A stretch of 52,561 nt of DNA from an uncultured Oscillospiraceae bacterium (GCA_900543305.1 UQQZ01000007.1:1-52561); one strand, 5' to 3'. Numbered from the stretch's first letter, positions 17,955 through 26,640 are shown. The notes: generated from the sequence alone by a model not told the origin. A program made the numbers and translations.

Positions 17955-18512
17955 TCAATCTAAAAATTTTGCCATGGCATACCAGTCGCGCCAGGAGCCG
18001 TCGGCCATTTTGGCGGCCCGGCGAAGAGTGCCCTCCACCACAAAGCCCCGGCTGAGATAGAGCCCAATGGCTCTCAGGTTGGTGGTGTCCACTTCCAGGG
18101 TCAATTTCTCAATCCCCTGAGTCCGGCACCAGTCCTCCTGAATCTGCATCATCTTTCGGGCAAGGCCCATTCTCCAAAAATCCTGCCGCACGGAAATGCC
18201 TAGGCTGGCCACATGCCGTAGACGAAAGCGGTTTGGGTTGTACTGACAGTTGCAGGTGGCAACCACTTCCCCCTGGGGGGAGCGGACTACCAAAAACAGG
18301 TTGGATTCGCGGTCAGCTGTTGTTTGGAGAAAAGTTTTTTCTTTTTCCAAGGGATATTCCCGTTGGGCCTCTCCGGGTTCCCGAGACAGAAAGGTGGTTT
18401 CTCGGTCCACAATTTCCATGTAGCGGATGATTTCCGCCGCATCTTCCCCTGTGGCGTTTCGGATCAGGAAGGTCTGTCCCTTGTTCTCAAATACTTCTTT
18501 ATATTGTGCCAT
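17955..18512 (-). CDS. GNAT-family N-acetyltransferase
   Basis: The 185-residue product has the GNAT fold signature, with the acetyl-CoA binding segment SVRQDFWRMGLARKMMQ followed by LEVDTTNLRAIGLYLSRGFVVEGTLRRA. The substrate is unknown. RimI/RimL-like protein modification or small-molecule acetylation are both possible. The start at 18512 is chosen because AGGAGG lies 10 bases upstream. A longer frame back to 18572 would begin inside the -35 box of the gene's own promoter. It is divergent from the mreB-like gene and convergent with recD2. Confidence 0.88.
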   Translation of the reverse strand: MAQYKEVFENKGQTFLIRNATGEDAAEIIRYMEIVDRETTFLSREPGEAQREYPLEKEKTFLQTTADRESNLFLVVRSPQGEVVATCNCQYNPNRFRLRHVASLGISVRQDFWRMGLARKMMQIQEDWCRTQGIEKLTLEVDTTNLRAIGLYLSRGFVVEGTLRRAAKMADGSWRDWYAMAKFLD

Positions 18513-18543
18513 CTTTCCCCACCCTCCTAAAATTTTGTGGAAA

Positions 18544-18572
18544 AGTATAGCACAGACAGGGGAAATGGTCAA
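18544..18572 (-). promoter_or_regulatory. SigA-type promoter for the GNAT gene
   Basis: On the minus strand, TTGACC (18567-18572), 17 bases and TATACT (18544-18549). It is back-to-back with the mreB-like promoter. Confidence 0.75.
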
Positions 18573-18589
18573 GGAAAAGATTTCCCCTG

Positions 18590-18618
18590 TTGAAAAAATG
18601 AATGGTATGGTTTATAAT
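18590..18618 (+). promoter_or_regulatory. SigA-type promoter for the mreB-like gene
   Basis: TTGAAA (18590-18595), a 17-base spacer and a perfect TATAAT (18613-18618). Confidence 0.82.
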
Positions 18619-18673
18619 ATTTGAAGTATACGAAAATGGGAATTTATGACCAGAAGTAAGGATGATGGAGAGA

Positions 18674-19699
18674 ATGATAGGAACCGATATCGCCATTGAC
18701 CTGGGGACTTCCCGGTTTAAAGTGTATTTGGACGGCAAGGGGATTGTGCTCAGCGAGCCTTCCATTATTGCCGTGGATAATCTCACCGACCAGGTGATAG
18801 CCGTGGGAAGCGACGCCTATGAAATGCTGGGCCGCACCTCGGAACGGATCACGGTAGCCCGTCCCCTGAGCAACGGAGTCATTTCCAATTTTTCCCTGGC
18901 GGAGCAGCTGATCAGCTACTATCTGAAGCGAATCAGCTCCAGCAGAGTGTTCATGCCCCGGGTAGTGGTGAGCATTCCCTGCAACGTCACCGAAGTGGAA
19001 AAACGGGCAGTGGTGGAGGCCATCACCGCAGCAGGAGTGCGAAAAGTCTGCCTGATTGAGGAGCCGGTGGCTGCTGCCATTGGAGCCGGAGTGGATATTG
19101 CAGTTCCTCACGGCACCATGATTGTGGATATCGGCGAAGGGGCCACCGACATGGCGGTGATCTCTTTAAATGGCATTGCCGTGGCCAATTCCTGCAACAT
19201 AGCCGGTGCGGACTTCAACGATGCCATCATCAAATATGTGCGGAAAAAGTACAACTTGCTGATCGGGGACCGGACGGCAGAGGAGGCAAAAATTGCCATT
19301 GGCTGCGCTTATCCCCGGAAGGAGCTTTTGGAATACACCTTGAAAGGCCGCAATGCCATGACGGGTTTGCCTGAGACCACAGTGATGAATTCCGATGAGA
19401 TGATCGAAGCGCTCATTGAGCCGGCCATTTCCATCATCCGGACGGTACAGACCACTTTGGAAGAGACGCCGCCGGAGCTTTTGGCGGATATCTTCACTGA
19501 CGGCATCTACCTGACCGGCGGTTCAGCTAATCTGTACGGCTTTTCCACGCTGCTTTCCAAGAAGACGAAGATTCCTGTAGTCACCTTTGAGGACCCGGAG
19601 AACTGCGTGGTCTTGGGAGCCGGCAAGGCCATCAAATATTTGGACAAAATGGACAGCCGGGGCCATGGAAAGCTCAATCCCCTGGTGGCATACTCTTGA
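18674..19699 (+). CDS. MreB/Mbl-family bacterial actin
   Basis: MreB-type filaments guide side-wall peptidoglycan synthesis under the membrane. The product (341 aa from this start) has the actin phosphate loops IAIDLGTSRFKVY and IVDIGEGATDMAVISL, the EEPVAAAIGAG connector, and the adenosine loop YLTGGSANLYGF. Three in-frame ATGs lie close together (18662, 18665, 18674). The last is preferred because AAGGA sits about 11 bases and GGAG 3 bases upstream and it gives the typical short MIGTDIAIDLGT start. No mreC or mreD follows, so it may be an Mbl/MreBH-type paralogue rather than the main MreB. Confidence 0.93.
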   Translation: MIGTDIAIDLGTSRFKVYLDGKGIVLSEPSIIAVDNLTDQVIAVGSDAYEMLGRTSERITVARPLSNGVISNFSLAEQLISYYLKRISSSRVFMPRVVVSIPCNVTEVEKRAVVEAITAAGVRKVCLIEEPVAAAIGAGVDIAVPHGTMIVDIGEGATDMAVISLNGIAVANSCNIAGADFNDAIIKYVRKKYNLLIGDRTAEEAKIAIGCAYPRKELLEYTLKGRNAMTGLPETTVMNSDEMIEALIEPAISIIRTVQTTLEETPPELLADIFTDGIYLTGGSANLYGFSTLLSKKTKIPVVTFEDPENCVVLGAGKAIKYLDKMDSRGHGKLNPLVAYS

Positions 19700-19712
19700 T
19701 GGAGGATCCACA

Positions 19713-20342
19713 ATGAAGGTTGGCATTTTGCAGGCTTCTTCACAAAGGGAGAAAAATCCCATTTTGGAAGCTTGTGTGAAGGAGGTTGTCCCGGCGGGCT
19801 GGGAAGTGGTCAACTTCGGCGTGTATCAGGATTCCGGAATGCCCCTCAGCTATGTGCAGGCCGCCTTATGTATCAGCATGCTGATGGAGAGCAAGGCGAT
19901 AGATTTTGTTATTACCGGCTGTTCTTCCGGCCAGGGAATGATGCTGGCCTGCAACAGTCTCCCGGGCATCTTGTGTGGCTATGTGGAGCATCCTACGGAT
20001 GCCTATCTTTTTGGGAGAATCAACAATGGGAATGCGGTTTCCTATCCTTTGGGCATGGGATGGGGCTGGGCCGGAGAACTCAATTTTAAGGAAACCGTCC
20101 GAGCGCTGTTCCAGGAGCCTATGGGGATTGGATATCCTCTCCAGGAGGCGGAGCGGAAAAGGGAGGATACCCGGTTTCTGCACCAAGCCAATTCCCTTTG
20201 CAAACGTTCTTTGGCGGAGATCCTGGAGGTGCTTCCAGGGGACTTGGTAAAACCTGCTCTTGCTTACAATCCTGTATTTGATTACGTCCAGCTTTACGGA
20301 AGAAACGAAGAACTGCTTTGCCAATTGAAAAATGCGCGATAA
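19713..20342 (+). CDS. RpiB/LacA/LacB-family sugar-phosphate isomerase-like protein
   Basis: The 209-residue product aligns with ribose-5-phosphate isomerase B across the active-site loop. C70 in GCSSGQGMMLACN matches the catalytic Cys of CGTGIGMSIAAN in RpiB, with the following P-G-I conserved. It is about 60 residues longer than typical RpiB, so it belongs to a divergent branch and its true substrate is unknown. The ATG has GGAGGATCCACA upstream. It follows the mreB-like gene by 13 bases and shares its promoter. No functional link between them is known to me. Confidence 0.8.
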   Translation: MKVGILQASSQREKNPILEACVKEVVPAGWEVVNFGVYQDSGMPLSYVQAALCISMLMESKAIDFVITGCSSGQGMMLACNSLPGILCGYVEHPTDAYLFGRINNGNAVSYPLGMGWGWAGELNFKETVRALFQEPMGIGYPLQEAERKREDTRFLHQANSLCKRSLAEILEVLPGDLVKPALAYNPVFDYVQLYGRNEELLCQLKNAR

Positions 20343-20373
20343 AAAATGGACTGGAATTTCCAGTCCATTTTTT
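20343..20373. terminator. Bidirectional terminator between the RpiB-like and HAD genes
   Basis: A 14-bp near-perfect palindrome, AAAATGGACTGG with CCAGTCCATTTT, has T-runs in both directions. It starts right after the stop codon. Confidence 0.88.
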
Positions 20374-20392
20374 GTGTCTCTATGCCGGAGAC

Positions 20393-21190
20393 TCAGCTCC
20401 CAATCTGGGATTTCTCCAACAGCCCAAAGTGAAGCAGCGCCTTTTGGACCCCATCTTCTCCTACGGGGGCAGTGGTGTAAGTGGCGGCCGCTTTTGCGGC
20501 GGGAGTACCGTTTCCCAGAGCCACGCTGGTTCCCGCCCAGGAGAGCATCCGCAGGTCGTTGTTGCCGTCCCCAAACACCATGATCTCCTCCCGGGTGAAC
20601 CCGTAGTAATCCGCCACTGCCTGAATACCGATTTCCTTGCCTCCCCCTTGGGGGATAACGTCCAAAATGGTTCCGCCGGCGGTGGTGATTTCGATGTGCT
20701 CCAAGGGGGCCAGTCGCTCAACGGCCTCCTGGAAGGGTATGTACGCCAGGAATTGGAGCACAGGATGCTGGTCCAACCTGGAAAGGTCATAGGCGCCAGG
20801 TCCGGGAAGCTTGGCCCAGGCGAAATGCTGTTGAATGAGAGGGGAAGGAGTGACGTAGAAACTTTCTTTTTCTTCGATGATCAAGCAGGGAAAAGGATCG
20901 GCTTTGACCAATTCCACCAGTTTCCGGATATCCTCCGGATGATGGGCCATTCGATGGAGAACGGTGCCGTCCCGGGTAGTGCCCAATTGGCCGTTGAGGG
21001 TAAGAAAACCGTCAAAGGGGAAAAGGTCTTCCAAAAACGTGACCATGGCCGGGATTCGTCCCGTAGCCACAAAGAGCTTGATTCCCTTTCGCCGCAAGCA
21101 AGCCAGGCTTGTCAGGGTAGAGGCAGGAATTTTCCCTGTGGCAGGGTCGATCAGGGTCCCGTCAATGTCGAAAAACAGGGCTTTCACCAT
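20393..21190 (-). CDS. Cof-type HAD phosphatase
   Basis: HAD-IIB enzymes hydrolyse phosphate from sugars or cofactors. The 265-residue product has the nucleophile motif FFDIDGT (D8 and D10), the VATGR segment with the motif II Thr, an IIB-type cap domain and the Mg-binding VFGDGNNDLRML. The substrate cannot be told from sequence. It is the third gene of a minus-strand unit after murC and a small protein gene, with 27 bases between it and the preceding gene. Confidence 0.93.
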   Translation of the reverse strand: MVKALFFDIDGTLIDPATGKIPASTLTSLACLRRKGIKLFVATGRIPAMVTFLEDLFPFDGFLTLNGQLGTTRDGTVLHRMAHHPEDIRKLVELVKADPFPCLIIEEKESFYVTPSPLIQQHFAWAKLPGPGAYDLSRLDQHPVLQFLAYIPFQEAVERLAPLEHIEITTAGGTILDVIPQGGGKEIGIQAVADYYGFTREEIMVFGDGNNDLRMLSWAGTSVALGNGTPAAKAAATYTTAPVGEDGVQKALLHFGLLEKSQIGS

Positions 21191-21217
21191 GGTGTCACGT
21201 CCTTTGGGGCAAGAAAT

Positions 21218-21610
21218 TCACAGGCGGAAAGATTCCACCAATTGGGGGTCTATTCCATAATTTTCTGCACAGTCTCGAAGACCGTCGAAGATTTCCTCCC
21301 GAGAATAATCCCGGGCTTCCAGCTCCCGGTCGGAAAAGCCGTTGAGGTGTTCGTAAAAACCCAAGGCTATGGGAAATGTGGCTGGATCGGAAAAGTCCAG
21401 GGTGTCAAACAGAAGGTTTTCTGCCCGATTGATTTCTCCCCGGTCACAGAGGGCTTTCAGTTCTGCCAAAAGGGGAGGTACCGTTCCTGCAGAAACGCCC
21501 TGGAGCCGCTCTTGTTCTCCTTCCAGCATGGGGACTTCCCGTCCCAGCACCCGGGATAGAAGCGTTCCCATATCCCGGATCATCCGGATAATATAATCTT
21601 CGGTGAGCAT
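21218..21610 (-). CDS. Conserved small protein, DUF6483-like
   Basis: The 130-residue, mostly helical and acidic protein begins MLTEDYIIRMIRDMGTLLSRVLG, which resembles the start of a family of uncharacterised Firmicute proteins (DUF6483, recalled from memory). A TPR-like pattern follows in the middle (RGEINRAENLLFD...). It has no signal peptide or membrane span. It begins 8 bases after the murC stop, and the GAGGGA Shine-Dalgarno overlaps the murC end. Co-expression with murC is therefore very likely. The function is unknown. Confidence 0.75.
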   Translation of the reverse strand: MLTEDYIIRMIRDMGTLLSRVLGREVPMLEGEQERLQGVSAGTVPPLLAELKALCDRGEINRAENLLFDTLDFSDPATFPIALGFYEHLNGFSDRELEARDYSREEIFDGLRDCAENYGIDPQLVESFRL

Positions 21611-21618
21611 GGGTTCCC

Positions 21619-22998
21619 TCAGCTTTCCCGGGCTTTATATTTCTCCACAATCAAATTGGCACATTTGTAGATATCTCCGCCGCCCAGGGTCAGGATTAAA
21701 TCCCCGGGCTGGGCGTGGTCCATCACATAATCGGCGATCTCTTCGAAGGAATTGAACCAGACGCTGCCGGGAATTTTGGCGGCCAAATCGCTGGTGTGGA
21801 TATTGTAGGTGTTGGTTTCCCGTACAGCCAGGATTTCCGTCATCACCACATGATGGGGGATGGACAGGGCCTTGGCGAAGTCGTCCAACAGATTGTACGT
21901 GCGGGAGTAGGTGTGGGGCTGGAATACGGCCCAAACCTGCCGGTATCCCATGCGTACCGCAGAGGTGAGCACGGCGGTCAGCTCGGTGGGATGGTGGGCA
22001 AAGTCGTCAGCCACGGTGACCCCTTCAAATTTTCCCAACACCTCAAACCGACGGTGGACTCCGGAGAATTTTCCCAGGGTTTCGCAGATGTGTTGGGGAG
22101 AGACGCCCAGACAATGGGCAGCGGCAGCGGCGGCCAATGCGTTCATCATGTTGTGCTCGCCGGGGACAATCAGATTGACCCGGCCCAATTTCTCACCGTG
22201 ATAGGTCAGGGTGAAATCTTCGCAAGCGGTGTCTTCCTCGTTCATTTCGGTGGGGTAGTAATCGTTTTTGGGATCCATGCCGAAGGTGACAATTTTGGCG
22301 TTGGTGATGTCCTTGACACTTTCCATGGCCCGCTGGTTGTCCCCGTTGACCACCAAAAGCTGGGAAGTCTGCTTGGCAAACTGGTGGAAGGACTTTACAA
22401 TATTGTCCACGGTCTTAAAGTAGTCCAAATGGTCCGCATCGATGTTGAGAATCACGGACACAGCAGGGTGAAGCTGCAGGAAAGTGTCTACATATTCACA
22501 GGCTTCCACCACAATGGTTTCCCCTTTGCCGATTCGGCTGTTGGCGCCCAGCATGGGCAGTTTACCGCCGATGATGGCACTGGGATCCAGGCCTCCGTCG
22601 ATGAGAATTTCCGTTAGCATAGCGGTGGTGGTAGTTTTTCCGTGAGTTCCGGAGACAGCCACAGGGCGGCGGAATTTTCGTGTCAGCAGGCCCAGCATGA
22701 CAGAGCGCTCCAAAGTGGGGATGCCCCGTTCCCGGGCAGCCACCAATTCGGGGTTATCGGGCTTGCAGGCGGCCGTGTAGACCACCACTTGGGCATCTCC
22801 GATATTTTCGGCCTTGTGACCCATGGTGACGGGAATGCCATATCCCCGAATCCGGTCCAAGGTGTCGGACTCGTTGATGTCCGATCCGGTCAACTGATAT
22901 CCTTTGTGGAAGAGAATCTCGGCCATAGGGCACATGCCGGAGCCGCCGATCCCTACGAAATGCAATTTTTTCACTCGATCCAAAATATTTTCATCCAT
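21619..22998 (-). CDS. murC: UDP-N-acetylmuramate--L-alanine ligase
   Basis: MurC adds the first amino acid of the peptidoglycan stem peptide, using ATP in the cytoplasm. The 459-residue product has the N-terminal Rossmann motif HFVGIGGSGMCPMAEIL, the P-loop GTHGKTTT at residues 117-124, the EACEY segment and the DDFAHHPTE motif of Mur ligases, and a C-terminal GGGDIY block. The start has AAGGAGAG upstream. It leads a three-gene minus-strand unit. Confidence 0.97.
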   Translation of the reverse strand: MDENILDRVKKLHFVGIGGSGMCPMAEILFHKGYQLTGSDINESDTLDRIRGYGIPVTMGHKAENIGDAQVVVYTAACKPDNPELVAARERGIPTLERSVMLGLLTRKFRRPVAVSGTHGKTTTTAMLTEILIDGGLDPSAIIGGKLPMLGANSRIGKGETIVVEACEYVDTFLQLHPAVSVILNIDADHLDYFKTVDNIVKSFHQFAKQTSQLLVVNGDNQRAMESVKDITNAKIVTFGMDPKNDYYPTEMNEEDTACEDFTLTYHGEKLGRVNLIVPGEHNMMNALAAAAAAHCLGVSPQHICETLGKFSGVHRRFEVLGKFEGVTVADDFAHHPTELTAVLTSAVRMGYRQVWAVFQPHTYSRTYNLLDDFAKALSIPHHVVMTEILAVRETNTYNIHTSDLAAKIPGSVWFNSFEEIADYVMDHAQPGDLILTLGGGDIYKCANLIVEKYKARES

Positions 22999-23047
22999 CG
23001 TATCATCTCTCCTTGAACGAGGTTGGATAATCCCATACTTATCTATT

Positions 23048-23076
23048 ATTATATTGCGAAACCTCCATAAAATAAA
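23048..23076 (-). promoter_or_regulatory. Likely promoter for murC
   Basis: On the minus strand, TTTATT (23071-23076), 17 bases and a perfect TATAAT (23048-23053). The -35 is weak. Confidence 0.5.
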
Positions 23077-23114
23077 GTCTCATTTTGAAAAAAATCGCCA
23101 ATCTCTTCCTGGGG

Positions 23115-23143
23115 AACCAAATCCTTCCGGAAGCCATATTATG
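23115..23143 (+). promoter_or_regulatory. Candidate SigK-type promoter for dpaAB
   Basis: An AC pair (23116-23117), 17 bases, then CATATTATG (23135-23143) against the SigK pattern AC and CATAnnnTA. One late -10 base differs. Dipicolinate synthase is a SigK target in Bacillus, which makes the match meaningful but not proven. Confidence 0.42.
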
Positions 23144-23178
23144 GGAGTGATCGAAAGGCCGGATGGTTTGGGAAAGGG

Positions 23179-24045
23179 ATGGGGAGCATGGGGTGTTTTG
23201 GTGTGGTGGGAGGAGACCGGCGGCAACTGTACGCTGCCAGATTTCTCAGGGAGCAGGGTTGGACTGTCCTTTTGGCGGGGTGGGAACAAGGGGAGGATAC
23301 CCGGGATTTACCCCAGGTATCCCTGGAAGAATTGGGAAACCAGGCCCAGAAGGTGCTCCTGCCCTTGCCCGCCACCAGGGACGGCCATTTTTTAAACGCG
23401 CCCTATTCCCGGGATCCCATTCCCTTGGGGGATGAGTTTGCCAAATCCCTGGTGGGCTGTCAGGTATACGGGGGAATGGTAGGGCTTTTGCGGGAATCTT
23501 CCTCCTTGTGGGAGAAAATTCCCCTGTTTGACTATTTTCACCGGGAAGAGCTGACTTTGGGAAACGCCTTTCTCACGGCGGAAGGGGCAGTGGCTTTGGC
23601 CATACAGCTTTCCCCCAGGGGGCTGGGGGGGAGCCGGTGTCTGGTGACGGGATTCGGGCGGATCGGGAAAGCACTGTGTTTGGACCTGCGGGGAATGGGA
23701 GCTCAAGTGGACTGTGCTGCCCGGAAGTCCAAGGATTTGACGGCCATTGGCGCCCTGGGGTATGGCGCCTGTACGTACGGAACCATGCAAGGGCCTTATG
23801 ATGTGGTTTTCAACACAGTCCCCGCACCGGTGTTGACAGAAAGTGCCCTGGCCCGGTTGGGGCCGGATCCCCTTGTGCTGGAATTGGCCAGTGCTCCCGG
23901 GGGCGTTGACCGGGCAGCGGCGGATCGTCTGGGCATCAGGGTGGAGGACGCCCCCTCCCTGCCGGGCAGGTTTTCCCCTCAGGCTTCTGGAGAGCTGATT
24001 GCCCGGACCGTGTGCGCCATGTTGGAGGAAACCATTTCACAATAA
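23179..24045 (+). CDS. dpaA: Dipicolinate synthase subunit A
   Basis: DpaA (SpoVFA) works with DpaB in the mother cell to oxidise dihydrodipicolinate to dipicolinic acid, the calcium-chelating spore core compound. The 288-residue product has an N-terminal Rossmann-type GVVGGDRRQLYAARFL and a second nucleotide-binding motif, VTGFGRIGKALCLDLRGMG, typical of the DpaA C-terminal domain. ATG 23179 or 23188 may be the start. AAAGGG precedes both, and the second fits spacing slightly better. dpaB follows after 26 bases. Confidence 0.94.
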   Translation: MGSMGCFGVVGGDRRQLYAARFLREQGWTVLLAGWEQGEDTRDLPQVSLEELGNQAQKVLLPLPATRDGHFLNAPYSRDPIPLGDEFAKSLVGCQVYGGMVGLLRESSSLWEKIPLFDYFHREELTLGNAFLTAEGAVALAIQLSPRGLGGSRCLVTGFGRIGKALCLDLRGMGAQVDCAARKSKDLTAIGALGYGACTYGTMQGPYDVVFNTVPAPVLTESALARLGPDPLVLELASAPGGVDRAAADRLGIRVEDAPSLPGRFSPQASGELIARTVCAMLEETISQ

Positions 24046-24071
24046 TCCAGAACGAAAGGCGGAAGTTATTG

Positions 24072-24653
24072 ATGAAGACCATTGGATTTGCCATGTGCGG
24101 CTCCTTCTGCACCTTTGAAAAGGCGGTGGGACAGATGGAAGCCCTTTCCAAACAATATAACATCCTGCCGCTCATGTCTCAGAACGCCTACGAAACGGAT
24201 ACCCGGTTCGGACGGGCGGAGGACTGGGTGCACAGGGTGGAAACCATTGCAGGCCGGGAAGTACTGCATACCTTGGTGCAGGCAGAGCCCATTGGGCCAA
24301 AAGGGATGGTGGATCTTTTGGCGGTGGCTCCCTGTACGGGAAACACTCTGTCGAAAATTGCCGGGGGCATCACCGATACACCTGTGACTATGGGGGTAAA
24401 ATCCGCCTTGCGCATCGGAATCCCCGTAGTGTTATGCTGTGCCACCAATGATGCCATGGCAGCTTCCGGTCCCAACCTTTTGCGGCTGCTGAACACCAAG
24501 AATGTGTACCTGGTGCCTTTGCGGCAAGATGACCCGGTGAAAAAGCCGGTTTCCTTGGTGGCTGATTTTACCTTGCTTCCTCAGACCATTCAACAGGCGC
24601 TGGAAGGGAAACAGTTGCAGCCGGTGTTCCTGCCTCCTCAGGGGAGCTGCTGA
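24072..24653 (+). CDS. dpaB: Dipicolinate synthase subunit B
   Basis: DpaB (SpoVFB) is a flavoprotein of the HFCD family that completes dipicolinate synthase. The 193-residue product begins MKTIGFAMCGSFCTFEK, like its family, and has the LAVAPCTGNTLSKIAGGITDTPVTM flavin-binding segment. The ATG at 24072 has AAAGGCGGAAG 8 bases upstream. A frame extension to 24012 would overlap dpaA and lacks family likeness. Together with dpaA it marks the organism as a true endospore former. Confidence 0.95.
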   Translation: MKTIGFAMCGSFCTFEKAVGQMEALSKQYNILPLMSQNAYETDTRFGRAEDWVHRVETIAGREVLHTLVQAEPIGPKGMVDLLAVAPCTGNTLSKIAGGITDTPVTMGVKSALRIGIPVVLCCATNDAMAASGPNLLRLLNTKNVYLVPLRQDDPVKKPVSLVADFTLLPQTIQQALEGKQLQPVFLPPQGSC

Positions 24654-24664
24654 AAAGTTCTTTA

Positions 24665-24693
24665 TTTACAAATTTGTGGTTTTGGGGTATGAT
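24665..24693 (+). promoter_or_regulatory. Promoter for the zinc-ribbon membrane protein gene
   Basis: TTTACA (24665-24670), a 17-base spacer and TATGAT (24688-24693), just after the dpaB stop. Confidence 0.65.
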
Positions 24694-24769
24694 AAAGAGG
24701 TATTACGGTTGGATTCCGTAGAACTGTTGGAATCCGGCTGTGCATCTTTGGAGAAAAGGACAGGACACC

Positions 24770-25252
24770 ATGCTGTATTGCACCAAATGCCGTGGAATCT
24801 GTGAGGATTCCACCCTCAAATGCCCCAACTGTAAAAGCACCAATCTTCGCCAGGTAAAGGATGACGACTATGTCCTGCTGCACCGGGCGGATCAATATAC
24901 GGCCCAGCGTCTGGCGGAACAATTCGACCAGCAGGGGGTAGCGTATCAATTGGAGCCCTTTGTGGGCGGATGGGTCTCCTATCTTTACGACAGCGATGTG
25001 CTCCCTACGGACAAGATGATTGTAGTCCGGTACGGTGATCTGCCCAAAGCCCGGGAATTGTCGGTCCAGGTGCGGGATCAGATCGACCGGGAACGGGAGG
25101 CGGAACAAGGAGAAGAGAACTTTGAGGAGATGCCTTTTAAAAAGCGGGTCCTGGTGCAGGTTCTCTCCGTGATCGCCTTCCTGCTGGTGGTAATGTTGGT
25201 GGTGTTCGGAGCGGATGCTGTGGCCAACTGGATCAAGGGCCTTTTTTCCTAA
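24770..25252 (+). CDS. Zinc-ribbon protein with a C-terminal membrane anchor
   Basis: The 160-residue product has an N-terminal zinc ribbon (C4, C7, C18, C21). A soluble middle part follows, with a fold reminiscent of signal-transducing PII-like DUF2007 proteins (an aligned Q-Y-T-A-Q-R-L-A-E-Q pattern, weak). A charged linker and one C-terminal membrane helix (about residues 131-153) complete it. The ATG has GGAGAAAAGGA upstream. An in-frame ATG at 24740 has no ribosome binding site. The function is unknown. It has its own promoter and may be co-transcribed with the metY-like gene 91 bases downstream. Confidence 0.82.
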   Translation: MLYCTKCRGICEDSTLKCPNCKSTNLRQVKDDDYVLLHRADQYTAQRLAEQFDQQGVAYQLEPFVGGWVSYLYDSDVLPTDKMIVVRYGDLPKARELSVQVRDQIDREREAEQGEENFEEMPFKKRVLVQVLSVIAFLLVVMLVVFGADAVANWIKGLFS

Positions 25253-25343
25253 AGGTTTCAACATAATAACGCGGACTTCCGGCGGCCTGCCTTTCCAGCA
25301 GAAGAGCCGGTCAAATACCCCTTTGTGGAAAGGATGAGTGAAT

Positions 25344-26624
25344 ATGCAGGACTACAAATTGGATACCCTTTGTATCCACGCGGGTTACAAGCCCGGGAAC
25401 GGTCAGCCCAGAGTGGCCCCTATTGTGCAGAGCACCACATACACCTATGAGAGTTCCAAGGAAATGGGCGCCCTGTTTGATCTGGAGGAAGATGGTTTCT
25501 TCTACACCCGACTGGGGAATCCCACCAACGATGTGGTGGAGAAGAAGATTGCAGCCCTGGAGGGGGGCGTTGGTGCGCTGATTACCTCTTCGGGTCAAGC
25601 GGCCAGCCTGATGTCCGTGCTGAATATTTGCACGGCAGGGGATCATTTGGTAAGTTCCAGCGCCATTTACGGCGGCACCTTCAACCTGTTCTACAAGACC
25701 ATGAAGGAGATGGGCATTGAGACCACCTTTGTGTCGCCTACCAGCACCAAAGAGGAACTGGCTGCGGCCATGCGTTCCAATACCAAGTGTGTGTTCGCGG
25801 AGACTTTGGCCAATCCTTCCCTGATTGTGGCGGATTTGGAGACTTTTGCCCAGGCGGCCCACGAGCACGGCGTGCCCCTGATTGTGGACAATACCTTCCC
25901 CACGCCCATGAATTGCCGGCCCTTCTCCTTTGGAGCTGACATTGTGGTGCACTCCACTACCAAGTACATGGACGGTCATGCGGTCCAGGTGGGCGGCGTG
26001 ATTGTGGATTCCGGCAATTTCAACTGGGACAACGGCAAATTCCCTGCCCTGACGGAGCCGGACGAGTCCTACCACGGAGTGGTTTATACCAAGCAGTTTG
26101 GGAAAGCAGCTTATATCACCAAAGCTCGCACCCATCTGATGCGGGATCTGGGAGCCCAGGCAGCGCCTATGAATGCCTTCCTGCTGAATCTGGGATTGGA
26201 AACCCTGGCTCTGCGCATGGAACGCCACTGCTCCAATGCTTTGACGGTGGCCAAGTATCTGGAGTCGGATCCCCGGGTGAGTTGGGTGAATTACCCCGAC
26301 CTGAAGAGCAGCCCTCAGCATGCCCTGGCCAAGAAGTATATGCCTCACGGCACTTGCGGTGTAGTATCCTTCGGGGTCAAGGGTGGCCGAGAAGCGGCTA
26401 CTCGGTTTATGGATGGCTTGGAGATGGCTTCGGTGGTTACCCATGTGGCTGACCTGCGCACTTGCGCTCTCCATCCTGCCAGCACCACCCATCGTCAGAT
26501 GACCGACGAGCAGTTGAAGGAAGCGGGCGTTCCCGCCGACTTGATCCGTCTGTCCGTGGGCATCGAAAATCCCGAAGACATTCTCAACGATATCAAGCAG
26601 GCTTTGGAGAAGGCTGTTCAATAA
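25344..26624 (+). CDS. O-acetylhomoserine sulfhydrylase / Cys-Met metabolism PLP enzyme
   Basis: This PLP-dependent enzyme most likely makes homocysteine from O-acetylhomoserine and sulfide (MetY type). The 426-residue length and the long HAGYKPGNGQPRVAPIVQSTTY opening fit MetY better than cystathionine lyases. The PLP-lysine motif is HSTTKYMDGH, preceded by the VDNTFPTP cofactor loop, and the GVKGGREAATRF and LRTCALHPASTTH blocks follow. ATG 25344 is preceded by AAAGGATGAG. A GTG two codons upstream is a less likely start. A methionine gamma-lyase role cannot be excluded. It ends at a strong terminator. Confidence 0.9.
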   Translation: MQDYKLDTLCIHAGYKPGNGQPRVAPIVQSTTYTYESSKEMGALFDLEEDGFFYTRLGNPTNDVVEKKIAALEGGVGALITSSGQAASLMSVLNICTAGDHLVSSSAIYGGTFNLFYKTMKEMGIETTFVSPTSTKEELAAAMRSNTKCVFAETLANPSLIVADLETFAQAAHEHGVPLIVDNTFPTPMNCRPFSFGADIVVHSTTKYMDGHAVQVGGVIVDSGNFNWDNGKFPALTEPDESYHGVVYTKQFGKAAYITKARTHLMRDLGAQAAPMNAFLLNLGLETLALRMERHCSNALTVAKYLESDPRVSWVNYPDLKSSPQHALAKKYMPHGTCGVVSFGVKGGREAATRFMDGLEMASVVTHVADLRTCALHPASTTHRQMTDEQLKEAGVPADLIRLSVGIENPEDILNDIKQALEKAVQ

Positions 26625-26640
26625 AATATCAGAAATCCGG

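Noticed and set aside
25253..25343. Riboswitch or T-box before the metY-like gene
   Set aside because: There is a hairpin (CCGGC/GCCGG with CTGC/GCAG), but no S-box or T-box consensus, no terminator and too little sequence for either.
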